From the NCBI GenBank assembly GCA_011799875.1, contig CM022297.1, positions 364,626,921-364,690,920 on the forward strand: 64,000 bases of DNA, read 5' to 3'. Each line of letters begins with the position of its first letter. Positions within the stretch are counted from its first letter, which is position 1. The DNA comes from Thinopyrum elongatum. Lineage: Eukaryota > Streptophyta > Magnoliopsida > Poales > Poaceae. Both the position numbers and the translations under genes were made by a program. The notes beneath the pieces are model-generated. The model made no database searches. It was not told the origin of the DNA and saw only the letters and a list, made by a program, of their open reading frames with translations. Below, piece by piece: positions 35,806-47,478 of this stretch.

Positions 35806-35825
35806 CCTCCCCGGCAATGGCGCCA
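35806..35825 (-). promoter_or_regulatory. Primer binding site of element F
   Basis: Minus strand TGGCGCCATTGCCGGGGAGG, 11 bp inside the 5' LTR, close to the Athila-type site. Confidence 0.85.
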
Positions 35826-35836
35826 GAAATTCTTCC

Positions 35837-37420
35837 TGCTACTTCTTGAGCTTGCGTTGGTTTTTCCCTTGAAGAGGAAAGGGTGATGCAGCAAAGTAGA
35901 GATAAGTATTTCCCTCAGTTTGAGAACCAAGGTATCAATCCAGTAGGAGGTACAAGCAAGTCTCCAATCTATGCACCTGCACAAACAATCAAACACTTGC
36001 ACCCAACGTGATAAAGGGGTTGTCAATCCCTTCACGGTCACTTGCAAGGATGAGATCTGAAAGAGATAGATATAAAAGATTACTAAAACATAAAACAAAG
36101 TAAAAAACAAATAAATTGCAGCAAGGTATTTTTGGGTTTTTTGGTTTATAGATCTGAAAATATATGATGGAAAATAGACCCGGGGCCATAGGTTTCACTA
36201 GAGGCTTCTCTCTTGAAAGAAAACATACGGCGGGTGAACAAATTACTGTCGAGCAATTGATAGAAAAGCGCAAATTTATGACGATATCCAAGGCAATGAT
36301 TATGAATATAGGCATCACGTCCGTGTCAAGTAGACCGAAACTATTCTGCATCTACTACTATTACTCCACACATCGACCGCTATCCAGCATGCATCTAGAG
36401 TATTAAGTTCATAAGAACAGAGTAATGCCCTAAGTAAGATGACATGATGTAGAGGGATAAACTCAAGCAATATGATGAAAACCCCATCTTTTTATCATTG
36501 ATGGCAACAATACAATACGTGCCTCACTACCCCTACTTTATCACTGGGTGAGGACACCGCAAGATTGAACCCAGAACTAAGCACCTCTCCCATTGCAAGA
36601 AAAACCAATCTAGTTGGCCAAACCAAACCGATAATTCAAAGAGAAATACAAAGATATTTAATCATGCATAAAAGAGTTCAGAAAAGACTCAAATAATATT
36701 CATAGATAATCTGATCATAAATCCACAATTCATCGGATCTCGACAAACACACCGCAAAAGAATATTACATCGGATAGAACTCCAAGAACATCGAGGAGAA
36801 CATTGTATTGTAGATCAAAGAGAGAGAGAAGAAGCCATCTAGCTACTAGCTATGGACCCGTAGGTCTGTGGTAAACTACTCACGCTTCATAGGAAGGGCA
36901 GCAAGGTTGATGTAGATGCCCTCTGTGATCGAACCCCCCTTCGACAGGGTGCCGAAAAAGGCCCCAAGATGGGATCTCACGGGAACAGAGGCTTGTGACG
37001 GCGGAAAAGTATTTTGGTGGACGCTTCTATTGGTTTGGGAATATTTGGGAATTTATAGGCCAAGAATTACGGTTGGAGGACTCCCGAGGGGCCCACAAGC
37101 CAGGTGGTGCCCCCCTAGGGCGTGCCCTGAGGGCTTGTGGGTCCCTCGGGACTCTTCTGACCCCCTCTCCAAGCTCCGTGGATGTCTTCTGGTTCAAGAA
37201 AAATCATCGCGAAAGTTTTATTCCGTTTGGACTCCGGTTGATATTCCTTTTCTGTAAAACTCAAAAACAAGGAAAAACAGAAACTGGCACTGGGCTCTAG
37301 GTTAATAGGTTAGTCCCAAAAATAATATAAAATAGCATATTAATGCATATAAAACATCCAAAACAAATAATATAATAGCATGGAACAATAAAAAATTATA
37401 GATACGTTGGAGACGTATCA
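35837..37420 (-). repeat. 5' LTR of element F
   Basis: 1584 bp. GC-rich palindrome at 37088-37145; in minus sense it is followed by a TATAAAT box (plus 37051-37057). Confidence 0.93.
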
Positions 37421-37425
37421 GAACC

Positions 37426-37725
37426 CACCTGATAAGTCTAGGTTTAGCATCTTTCTTTTCCATAAGGTACTTGATAGCAGCATGATCATTGTGAACAATC
37501 ACTTTAGAATCAACAATGTAAGATCTAAATTTATCACAAGCAAACAGAACTGCTAGAAATTCCTTTTCAGTAGTAGCATAATTTCTTTGAGCACTGTCTA
37601 GAGTTTTACTAGCATAATGGATAACATTTAATTTCTTATCAACTCTTTGTCCTAGAACAGCGCCAACAGCATAGTCACTGGCATCACACATAATTTCAAT
37701 GCGTAGGTTCCAATCAGGTGGTTAA
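37426..37725 (-). pseudogene. RNase H of element C
   Basis: Minus-strand frame with RNase H motifs: first Asp in [14 protein letters not shown], Glu in [13 protein letters not shown], Asp in [15 protein letters not shown]. It breaks off at LIRWV where element F is inserted and continues into the linker at 22618. The Asp motif has Asn in the usual Thr position (TDHAALKYL). Some frame breaks. Confidence 0.88.
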
Positions 37726-38298
37726 ACGATAGATGCAGAGATTAAGGCTTTCTTAAGTATTTCAAAGGCTTCTAAACGATCGTCATAAAAAACGAATGGA
37801 ACATCTTTTTGCAAAAGATTAGTGAGAGGCCTAGAGATTTTTGAGAAGTCTTTAATAAATCTCCTATAGAAACCGGCATGAGCAAGGAAACTTCTTATAC
37901 CTTTGATATCTGTAGGACAAATTGCATCAACTTTAGCTTTGTCAACTTCAATACCTCTTTCAGAGATTTTGTGCCCCAAGACAATACCTTCATTAACCAT
38001 AAAGTGGCACTTCTCCCAATTCAAGACAAGATTAGTTTCTTCACATTTCTGCAAAACTCGATCAAGGTTGCTTAAGCAATCATCGAAAGAAGTCTCGTAA
38101 ACGGAAAAATCATCCACGAAAACCTCGACAATCTTTTAACAAAAGTCAGAGAATATAGCAGTCATACATCTTTGAAATGTAGCAGGTGCATTCATAAACC
38201 AAAAGGCATATGTCTATAAGCAGAAGTACCAAAAGGGCTTGTAAAAGTAGTTTTTTCTTGATCCTCTTGTGACACAGGTATTTGAGAAAAACCAGAGT
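37722..38298 (-). pseudogene. Reverse transcriptase of element C, C-terminal half
   Basis: Begins GYSGFSQIPVSQEDQEKTTF right at the CACTA insertion and includes the catalytic FVDDFSVY near 38105-38130, then KCHFMVNEGIVLGHKISERG and AHAGFYRRFIKDFSKI of the thumb/connection part. Frameshifts near 38190 separate the two open stretches. Confidence 0.88.
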
Positions 38299-38520
38299 AT
38301 CCACTGGTACAACGAGGTGCTATACAAATGGTTTTTAACCCTTTCCACGATGGCGTTTTGAACCGTCGCCAAGTGAGTGTGTGCGATAGGGGGTCCTTCC
38401 CACACGACCCAGAAACCGTCGGGGATAGGCCCTCCTGGCACACATGCTCGTCAAAATGAGGTCATGTGCGATGGGCGAGCGATCAAATACGGTTATACAG
38501 GCCTAATCGGTTCCGGTGGT

Positions 38521-38725
38521 AAGTACATCCCACACAGTCATATCCAAACAAACGTTTCCGTTTGTTATGTACTTTCCACACAGTCAATCCAAGGAATACG
38601 TTTCTGTTCTTATGTACATCCCACACAGTCAATCCAGGGAAAATGTTTTCGTTTGTATGTACATCTCACACAGTCAATCCAGGGAAAATGTTTCCGTTCG
38701 TATCTACATCCCACACAGTTTGATG
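38521..38725. repeat. Left subterminal tandem repeat of CACTA element
   Basis: About 4.5 copies of a unit of about 45 bp with the core TACATCCCACACAGTCAATC (starts near 38525, 38571, 38616, 38661, 38706). Such repeats usually bind the CACTA-encoded DNA-binding protein. Confidence 0.85.
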
Positions 38726-39099
38726 TATAGCCTCGTGTGTGATAGGTGTAACTATCACACACGCTCTGCCTCGGTTAACCATTTGCTTTTATTCAACTAC
38801 ATCACACATGATTTGATGAAGAAAACTGTATGGCATTGGGCTATCCATCACAAGCGCTTTTACTGCTAGAACCGTTTGCAAAGTTCCATGACCCATTTAG
38901 CAGGTTTATTAGTTTACAATTAATAATTCCAGTATTACGCAAATTCACATTTTATATCGATCAGCTATTTGCCAATTTCATATCAGGCACATAAAAATAT
39001 TTTAACATCACAGTACGATAGCTACCTGAAAACAACACAGTACAACATATAGCTAGTTCACCTTCATAAGAACAATATTAGAACAATATATTCATTTCC
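38726..39099. other. Non-coding CACTA sequence
   Basis: AT-rich sequence between the subterminal repeats and the 3' end of the GRF gene. The stretch near 39000-39090 is probably the 3' UTR of that gene. Confidence 0.4.
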
Positions 39100-40693
39100 C
39101 TAATCAAGATCATCCTGGCTCGCCTTATCCACCTCTGCTTTCAGTTCAGTAAGATCATGTTTTGCACTGGCCAACTGGGAAAGTGCCTCCTCCTTCGCCA
39201 ACACCATCTTAGCAAAGTCTAATTTAAAAAACCTGAGCTCATTCTCCATCTTCCTCTTTTTATCCCGCATCTTCAAATATTCTTTAGCATTGACAACACT
39301 TTCTCTAAGCCTACCTCTGTTCTCTTCCTCATACATGCTCAAGAGCTTTGCTAGGCACATCTTCAAAGATTGTGGCCACTCTTGATCAACCCACTCCAGG
39401 TAAGAACAATTCCGTTCATCCTATAATATTTAAAACTAGATCAGTAACAATTGTAGGGAAATGGGTTTCTAGCAACATAGAAAATCACCAAATACATATT
39501 TTGAAAAACTAAAGAAACAGGTTAATTATGACATATCTTCTTAAAAAGATCAATGTGCAAATGAATTAATTGCTGCTGAGACAACAACCAAATTCTGTAA
39601 CATCAGAAGCTATAATTAACTACAACAACACTACAAGTTCTTAGTCATGTACTATAAATAACAAATTGAACATTTTATGAGGAAGCTAAATATATTTGCA
39701 ACAGCATAGCGACAGTGTTTGGATGACAACAAATTGATACTAACAGGTGTGTACATGCACAAATTTAGTAACATAGAACTAATAGCAAGGCCGTCCACTA
39801 TGTATGCCAAAACCGGTGTAAAGACAAATGTTGCTACATTTGGCACCGGTGCCCTACACTAGCGAGCCGATGCAGCGGAAAAAAATCAGGGACCCAGACT
39901 CCGGAGCACCTAGTTGCTCCGATGCCCAGTTCCTTCGTGCCATAAAGATTTAGTATTTTACTGCTTGGCTGCTCAGATGTGTGGACCAAAGTTGGATGCA
40001 CAAACTGCTGAAGCGGTGCCAAATAATTTTCTAATGGCACCGCTGATGAGATGGCAACATTTTTAGATACTAGGTACAAACTGTGACACTGTCTTAACAT
40101 CCAAAATAACATAGCACAGTGACAGTGTTTGAATCACATCTAACAAATGATTTGTAACAACGAAAGTGGGGCTAACCTTCTCTGCACATGCCAGAAACTT
40201 CCTCCCACTGTCCACAGATTCAAACGCAACTAGCTTCACGCATGGAGATTGATGGTGACAACGAGCAGGCAGATCTTCAGCCACCCCACTCCATTCATTG
40301 CAACTGATGGTTCTAGGGAGCTACAAGAGGAAGAAATGACTCAAATCAACCGCCGGGTTAAAATCCTTCATTCCAAGTCATAACCCGAGAGAGAGAAGAG
40401 AGGCATACCCGGGTGGTGAAGGAGTCGTCGTCATCGGAGGAGGAACCGCTGGAGAGGTCATTGAAGAAGACAATGGCGACCCCGACGGTAGGATGCGAGA
40501 CGGAGAGAGCGAGGAAGCAAGCGAGGAAGCGGCTATAGCTTCGGAAGGAAGGAAGGAGGAAAAACGGGAAATGTGACTTATGGTCGGGGAGAAAAGGGGG
40601 TGGGGAAGGGGGACGGGGGTAGATATTTTGGCGGTAGGCCAAAAATTTCGAAATGTGGAGGGAAACTTTGCGCGCGGTGCCGCTGGACAACAT
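39100..40693 (-). CDS. GRF-type zinc-finger protein gene in CACTA element, three exons
   Basis: Predicted exons on the minus strand: exon 1 ending at 40409 (Ser/Asp-rich, GSSSDDDDSFTTR), exon 2 at 40320-40177, exon 3 at 39420-39100. Both introns have GT-AG ends and joining them keeps the frame. The joined exons 2-3 give a GRF zinc finger: CHHQSP C, then GRKFLACAEK and CSYLEWVDQEWP. Exon 3 goes on as a long coiled coil (YEEENRGRLRESVVNAKEY) to the stop at 39100. GRF fingers are thought to bind nucleic acid. Start uncertain: the in-frame ATG at 40693 gives a basic N-terminus that may be UTR. No stop in the model. Transposon-encoded accessory gene; role in transposition unknown. Confidence 0.7.
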
Positions 40694-41003
40694 TCACTTT
40701 AAATGATTGTGTGCATCGCAAACGATTCTTCTGCTTCACGCTCTTGGGATGAGTTTGATAATTCAAATTTTGGTGGAAATTTCCCTGCGTATTGTCCTCA
40801 TCCACGTCATTGCATAATTTAACATCGCTTGCTAATTTGGGCACACAAAAGAGCGTACAGCACACAGACCACACTTACTGAATCGAGCAATTTTAGTAAT
40901 TAAACAGAGCCAGTTGACCTAAACATTGCTCTAACAAAAGACCAGCATTAAAAACAAAGCCTAAGTACACATAATTTTAACAAAGCCGCCGCCGCACCGG
41001 CCT

Positions 41004-41676
41004 ATGCATCGCTGGTGTGAGATGAGACGTCGATGACTTGTCCTGGCGACATGCCGCTGTTGGTGGACTCCGCGTCCCCCCTGCTGAAGTCGATCGCGTC
41101 CTCGTCCTCGGCGCCGCCCTCAAGATTGTAGTACTTGTAGTAGTGGCTGCGCTAGAGCTCGCGTTGGTACTCCAGCGCTGATTCCTCGACGGACAGACTC
41201 TTCTCTACCTCGACCTCGACCACGCGCAACTCCTCCTCCCGGCGCTCCTCGATCTCTACCGCCTCCTGCATCTCCAGCTCCCGCTCGGCGATCTCATGAG
41301 GAAGCAGGTGCTCCATGGCCACCGTCGCCTTTTCGGACATGGGTTGCATGCTGGATTCCGAGGTTGCCTGGAATGTCTTGGTGTGTGCGTCCTCGATCTT
41401 GGCATGGATGGCCTCGACCCGGACTAGGGCGACATCGGCGGCACGGACGGTAGCTCGAGCGCTCTTGGCATTTGCAGCAGCAGTCGCAGCAGCTGCTGCA
41501 GCCATCTCGGCTGCAGCAGCTGCCCTGTCGGCTGCCGTAGACGCCCTCTCGGCGGATGCGGTCGTGCTCAATGCGGATGCGGCAGCACTCTCGGCATAGG
41601 CAGCCGCGCTCTCGGCGCAGGCGATGGAGCTCGGGGAGATGCGGCCACCATACGGGCCCTCACGAAGCGTTTCCAC
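41004..41676 (-). pseudogene. Ala-rich coiled-coil protein of CACTA element
   Basis: Minus-strand frame with a long Ala-rich helical stretch (41340-41620), then a Glu-rich helix (EREL, EEREE) ending at TAG 41152-41154. The same frame continues past the stop to 41004 with SHYYKYYNLEGG and a Ser/Asp tail, so the TAG (CAG in the parent) is a nonsense mutation. The N-terminus extends above 41676 without a clear ATG. Similar helical proteins are carried by grass CACTA elements; I do not know the function. Confidence 0.5.
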
Positions 41677-41931
41677 GAAGTCATCTTTGCAAGAAGGGGT
41701 TGCGGGAATGGGGATCGGGATTTGTGGATTCGGGGGTTGCCGGCACTGGAGCGGACGAGCCGGCGAAGCTTAAGGAGGAAGACTTAAATAGACCCACGAA
41801 TTTTCATCGCAAACGGTTCCTACAAAAAAACTGTGTGTGATGTTGTTGATATTTTTTATTAGCTGTGAAAGACGAATTTGGAGTAAAGTGGTAACGGATG
41901 GTGTTTTAAATGTATGAGAAAATTTGTAGTA

Positions 41932-44690
41932 CTAATACAACTGTCATGTCAAAATTTGGAAAATTTCAGGGCTCATTTGACCTTTTAAGACATTTAAGTG
42001 ATTTTCTAGCCTTTTAATGACCGTAATTCAAATTTGAATTACATGTACATGCAACAACTAACCATAACGATTTGAAAAGTCATATTTGTGTACTTGTGTG
42101 CGAGTTAATTCCATGTGCAGTAAATTGGAAGGAATTTTCAAACATATTCGTCTCACGGCTATGACACAAAGCATGGAGTGCCATGGCATTTCAATTCCAA
42201 AAAATTAAAAAAAGATCAGAAACACATGAAACCTTGCTTGATGTAATGTCATGCCACCAAGATGATGTGGTAAAAAATTTGGCATGTTTGACAAAAGTTT
42301 GGACACACACCCCTCACAAACCGGAGCAACTCACTAGAAGGCTCGTGGTTCCGAGAGGGAACAATGCATGTTTTATGACAAACAGGCGATAGCTTCCCCT
42401 TACGGCCTTCAAAAAAATTCTACAGTTAACGTGCACTAATACAACTGTCATTTGAAAATTCAAAAAAATTCAGGGGTCATTTGACCTTTTAAAGACATTT
42501 AAGTGATTTTCTAGCCATTGAATGACCGTAATTCAAATTTGAACTATATCTACATGCAACAGCTAACCATAACGGTTTGAACAATCATATTTGTGTACTT
42601 GTGTGCGAGTTAATTCCATGTGCAGTAAATTGGAAGGAATTTTTAAACATATTGGTCTCACGGCCTGGACACATGCATGGAGTGCCATGGCATTAAAATT
42701 CCAAAAAATTAAAAAAAGATCAGAAACACATGAAACCTTGCTTGATGTAATGTCATGCCACCAAGATGATGTGGTAAAATATTTGGCGTGTTTGACGAAA
42801 GTTTGGACACACACCCCTCACAAACCGGAGCAACTCACTAGAAGGCTTGTGGTTCTGAGAGGGAATAATGCATGTTTGATGACGAACGGGCGATAGCTTC
42901 CTCTTATGGCCTTCAAAAAATTTCTACATTTAACGTGCACTAATACAACTGTCATTTGAAAATTTGGAAAATTCTAGGGGTCATTTGACCTTTTAAAGAC
43001 ATTTAAGTGATTTTCTAGCCATTTAATGATCGTAATTCAAATTTGAACTACATCTACATGCAAAGGCTAACCAAAACGGTTTGAAAAATCAAATTTGTGT
43101 ACTTGTGTGCGAGTTAATTCCATTGCAGTAAATTAGAAGGAATTTTCAAACATATTGGTGTCACGGCCTGGACACATGCATGGAGTGCCTTGGCATTTAA
43201 ATTCCAAAAAATTAAAAAAAAAGATCAGAAACACATGAAACCTTGCTTGATGTAATGTCATGCCACCAAGATTATGTGGTAAATTTTTTGACGTTTGACG
43301 AAAGTTTGAACACACACCCCTCACAAACCGGAGCAACTCATTAGAAGACTCGTGGTTCCGAGAGGGAACAATGCATGTTTGATGACGAACGGGAGATAGC
43401 TTCCTCTTACGGCCTTCAATTTTTTTCTACATTTAATGTGCACTAATACAACTGTCATGTGAAAATTTGGAAAATTCTAGGGGTCATTTGACCTTTTAAA
43501 GACATTTAAGTGATTTTCTAGCCATTTAATGATCGTAATTCAAATTTGAACTACATCTACATGCAACGGCTAACCATAACGGTTTGAAAAATCATATTTG
43601 TGTACTTGTGTGCGAGTTAATTCCATGTGTAGTAAATTAGAAGGAATTTTCAAATATATTGGTGTCACGGCCTAGACACATGCATGGAGTGCCATGGCAT
43701 TTAAATTCCAAAAAATTAAAAAATGATCAGAAAAACATGAAACCTTGCTTGACGTAATGTCATGCCACCAAGATGATGTGGTAAAAAAATTGGTCTGTTT
43801 GACGAAAGTTTGGACACACACCCCTCACAAACCGAAGCAACTCACTAGAAGGCTCGTGGTTCCGAGAGGGAACAATGCATGTTTGATGACGAACAGGAGA
43901 TAGCTTCCTCTTATGGCCTTCAAAAAATTTCCACATTTAACGTGCACTAATACAACTATCATGTGAAAATTTGGAAAATTCTAGGGGTCATTTGACCTTT
44001 TAAAGACATTTAAGTGATTTTCTAGCCATTTAATGACCGTAATTCAAATTTGAACTGCATCTACATGCAACGCCTAACCACAATGGTTTGAAAAATCATA
44101 TTTTTGTGTACTTGTGTGCGAGTTAATTTCATGTGCAGTAAATTGGAAGGAATTTTCAAACATATTGGTGTCACGGCCTGGACACATGCATGGAGTGCCA
44201 TGCCATTTAAACTCCAAAAAGTTAAAAAATGATCAGGAACACATGAAACCTTGCTTGACGTAATGTCATGCCACCAAGATGATGTGGTAAAAAAATTGGC
44301 CTGTTTGATGAAATTTTGGACACACACCCCTCACAAACCGGAGCAACTCACAAGAAGGCTCGTGGTTTCGAGAGGGAACAATGCATGTTTGATGACAAAT
44401 CGACGATAGCTTCCTCTTATGGGCTTAAAAAAATTCGACAGTTAACGTGAACTAATACAACTGTCATGTCAAAAATTGGAAAATTTAAGGGGTCATTTGA
44501 CTTTTTAAGACATTTAAATGATTTTCTAGCCATTTAACGACCATAATCCAAATTTGAACTACATCTATATGCAGTGGCTAACCATAACGGTTTGAAAAAA
44601 ATCAAACATATTGGTGTCACGACTTGGACACATGCATGGAGTGCCATGGCATTTAAATTCCAAAAAAATAAAAAATGATCAGACGATGTA
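41932..44690. repeat. 504-bp tandem repeat array inside CACTA element
   Basis: Five full units and a shortened sixth. The marker CTAATACAACTGTCAT recurs at 41932, 42436, 42940, 43443, 43947 and 44452, a period of 503-505 bp. Units differ by scattered substitutions and short indels; the last has lost about 90 bp. No unit has a conserved protein frame (the open frames inside are in different phases on both strands). Non-coding satellite-like array. Confidence 0.95.
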
Positions 44691-45053
44691 AATATCTGGT
44701 GTTCAAAAAAGAAAATGTAAAGATCTGGCAAGACAACCGGGCCCCACACGATTGGCACTCTATTTCGTGCCTCGAGGTTTGGAAGGTGAGTGGCGTGAGT
44801 TATTAATCAGACACGGTTCTGTATTGGAAACCGTCGGCTATTAAGTTCACACATGGCTTTTGCTGCGGGAATCGTGTGTAATCCAAACTATAGTACTTGT
44901 AAATTCTGGCGACCGGCGTGTGTACTATTCCCGTTGATCGAGATTCCGGCCTCCAATAAATACTACCTTGGTCATGTCGTCCCGCCTGCATTCTCATCTA
45001 CATCCTCCCCTCGCTCATCCTCTCTTTCTTTCTCTCTCTCTCAAATCTCTGCC
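44691..45053 (+). other. Non-coding CACTA sequence upstream of the plus-strand gene
   Basis: It includes a possible TATA-like CAATAAATACTA near 44953-44964 and a CT-rich stretch (45010-45045) like a plant 5' UTR just before ATG 45054. Confidence 0.4.
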
Positions 45054-45666
45054 ATGGCGCTGCCGACTGCCCACGCGCCGACGAGGAGGCGCCGCCCCCC
45101 CCAAGGACACTTAGTCGAAGAGCAGCGACGAGGAGGACCTCTACGCGCCGCCGGACGAGGTTGCGTCGGACACCCCAACTTTGGAGTGGTTTTGGGGCCA
45201 GTACAATCTTTGTCTGTGGAAGTCGCTGCCACCGGCTGAGAAAGCCAGGCAAGTGGCGTTCAAGAAGGAGATGGCGGAGAAGGAAGCCAGGTACCAGGCG
45301 GCCTGTGAAGCCCGTGATGCCTCCTGGAAAAAGGAGGCGGTGGAGCTTTGGGGGCGGGCGCGTCGTCGTGCAGAGGAGGTGTACGAAGACAGGTACTTCG
45401 TGAGGAAGGTCAAAGGTGCTAGGCGCCTCATCGCTGCGTGGAGGTGGGCCGATAAGCTCCAGCGTGCCACCGATGAGGAGCTCCGGTGGGTGCCCAACGA
45501 AATGGCAAGATCGTTCGTGCTCGTCCGCCAGCAAGAGGCAGATCGGTACGTCAAGCGCTGCGAGGCGGAGGAGGCAGAGTACTGCCTTCGCGCTGGGAAG
45601 ACATTGCGCACCAGGGAGCTGCTGACGAGGGGTTGCCGGAATACTACCCCGAGGAGGGATTATTAG
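45054..45666 (+). pseudogene. Helical protein of CACTA element, plus strand
   Basis: ATG 45054 opens a short Arg/Pro-rich frame up to a run of eight C at about 45095. Beyond it the coherent protein is in another frame (DEEDLYAPPDEVASDTPTLEW), which also holds a TAG at about 45114. From 45181 to the stop at 45666 the frame is open: WFWGQYNLCLWKSLPPAEKA followed by a Lys/Glu/Arg-rich helical region. The poly-C slip and the nonsense codon mark it as decayed. No known domain. Confidence 0.45.
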
Positions 45667-46032
45667 TTTTAGTATTGTTCGTTTTCAATTTTATGCATTG
45701 TACCTAGTAGTTAAGTATCATCACGTATATGTGATGATATTATATATATTCTGTGATGAACTAATGAACAATTAATATATATTATGAATTCCATTTTCTA
45801 TCTGTTTTCATATACTAATTTGTATCTAGCTGTTATCATCCACATATACAGAATGGAAAGCATATACACACACATTGAAACAGAACATATAAGAACGGAA
45901 AACAGAGTACACACATTGAAACAGAGCAATAAACAGAGCAATATTATGATTGTTGTGAATACATAGCGATCCACGTCGAAACGACTCAACAAAATAAAAC
46001 GCGTCCATGAGACCATGACCAGCAGCCCTTGC
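45667..46032. other. Non-coding CACTA sequence between convergent genes
   Basis: AT-rich; contains a short duplicated stretch (ACACACATTGAAACAGA at about 45869 and 45910). Likely 3' UTRs of the plus-strand gene and of the minus-strand split gene. Confidence 0.4.
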
Positions 46033-46210
46033 CTACGGTAGCTCTTGTTTCTGCCTGAACTTGTGCAGGCGTTCGTCCAAGTGGTTGACACGCTCGCGGT
46101 ACATCTGGAGTGCGATCTCGAGCTCCAAGTTGGCTATTTCATCGAAGATCACCAGCTCGAGGATGTGACGGCCATGTTCCTCTACTGCGCCCAGGTGGAC
46201 ACTTGGGCCA
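46033..46210 (-). pseudogene. CACTA split gene, C-terminal part
   Basis: Minus-strand frame coding HGRHILELVIFDEIANLELE and a Leu/Arg/Glu-rich helical tail to the stop at 46033. Its N-terminal part lies at 57144-57723, more than 10 kb away. The frame ARLDRLL from 57150 joins LGPSVHLGAVEEH here once the copia insertion I and its AGGAG duplication are removed. Confidence 0.6.
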
Positions 46211-46217
46211 AGGAGTG

Positions 46218-47104
46218 ATGTGGTTCGGCTGGGGGGATGAGCACGTTGCACAAAGAGCGAAGAACATAGCGCAGCACGGCGGGGATCACATGGGCAATTT
46301 TACCCAGGTTCGGGCCGCCGCGAGGCGTAAAACCCTACTCCTGCTTTGGTGGATTGATGGTGGATTGTGGTGTAAGCGCAGTGCTCTTGCCCAGCAGGGT
46401 TGCCTCGAGGCGAGGGCAGCTACACGCGTATCTGTGTACAAAAGTCCGAATCCTTTCTATGGTTGCCACGACCCTCCTTTTATAGATCAAGGGGTCACCA
46501 CAGTGGCAAATCAGTCATTGCGTACTGATTAGATAGCGAGCAGTGCTATCATACCTAACTCTGCAGTCAGAGCAGAGCACATTAAATGCGCCGCTTAGTG
46601 TCACATCATGGCATGCCCGGCAAGCCTTGCCGGGCTGATCGACAATCTCCTCGCCTGCCTGCTTGACACGTCTCTGGACGGGTGTCATTTGGAGGTGATT
46701 TCCATAAGAAGTGGCTGCCACATGCCAAATAACAGCCACTTAGTCACTTGGGGGCTTGACACCGCACCGATCGATGACTTGCGTCGCTGTGAGGTGGAGC
46801 GGTGGAGCCTTGGCAGGGCAGTTTGCCCTCGTAGCGCCCGGCAGGCCTGTCACGACGGTCTTGAGGCTTAACTTCGGGGCCACCTCGTCCTTGTCAGGCT
46901 TGCCTGCTCGGCAAGGGAGGTTTCTCCTTAGTGGTGTCTTGCTCATTTATCTTGTCTTGGTCCTCTTGATCTGCCCTTTGATTCCCCAAAGAGCTGTACT
47001 CCTTGCTTGGTCTGGACTTGGATGTTGCAAGTTGCCGGGCCGGCGATTTGCTGTCTGTGCACAAGTCAGGGGGAAACATACACCCCTGTTTGTGTACCCC
47101 GACA
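46218..47104 (-). repeat. Left (3') LTR of element J, truncated
   Basis: Aligns to 54261-55188 from about position 45 inward. Ends TGTACCCCGACA at 47104, followed by the same purine-rich tract (minus sense) as in D. Confidence 0.85.
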
Positions 47105-47478
47105 GAAGCCCCCGGGCCTGAGCCATACGTGTCGCTGGGCACGTTGGGTTAGGCCCCAAACAATGCACGGACATGTGGCGAGAAGGTGCTGCGCGTGCAG
47201 CGGTTTGTCATGATGACCAGTCAATCCAACGTCCACTTCGCGTAAATATCGCGGGTCATGGGGTCGTGGGACTGTAGTAGTTAATGTGAAACGGTAACTT
47301 TCTGAAGAGTCGCGCCCTCCCCCACGTCCTTTCCCATAAGAGAGAAAAACGTGGAAGGGCTATGCTCATTCATCGTCTTCCTTGCCCCTCCATCATCTTC
47401 TTCCGCAAGCCAAGCGACAGTTCTTTAGCTGTCGATCCTCGCCCAATTTTCTTCCCGTCTCTGCTGTAGTTCGAGGAG

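Larger units (their letters stand above)
22624..37420 (-). mobile_element. Element F: gypsy element with gag-protease only
   Basis: LTRs at 35837-37420 (5') and 22624-24204 (3') with duplication GAACC at 22619-22623 and 37421-37425. Without the nested element G it is about 7.27 kb. It has a primer site, gag and protease on the minus strand, then a non-coding 3' region and polypurine tract. RT, RNase H and integrase are missing and I see no remnant of them, so it would need enzymes from a related element. It is inserted in C between RNase H and integrase. Confidence 0.9.

Noticed and set aside
38521..38725. CRISPR-like regular repeats
   Set aside because: Tandem units without unique spacers, at the end of a CACTA transposon in plant DNA.
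42183..42896. Similar open frames of 69-101 codons in the 504-bp repeats
   Set aside because: Repeated only because the DNA is repeated; frames break in other units and lack domains.
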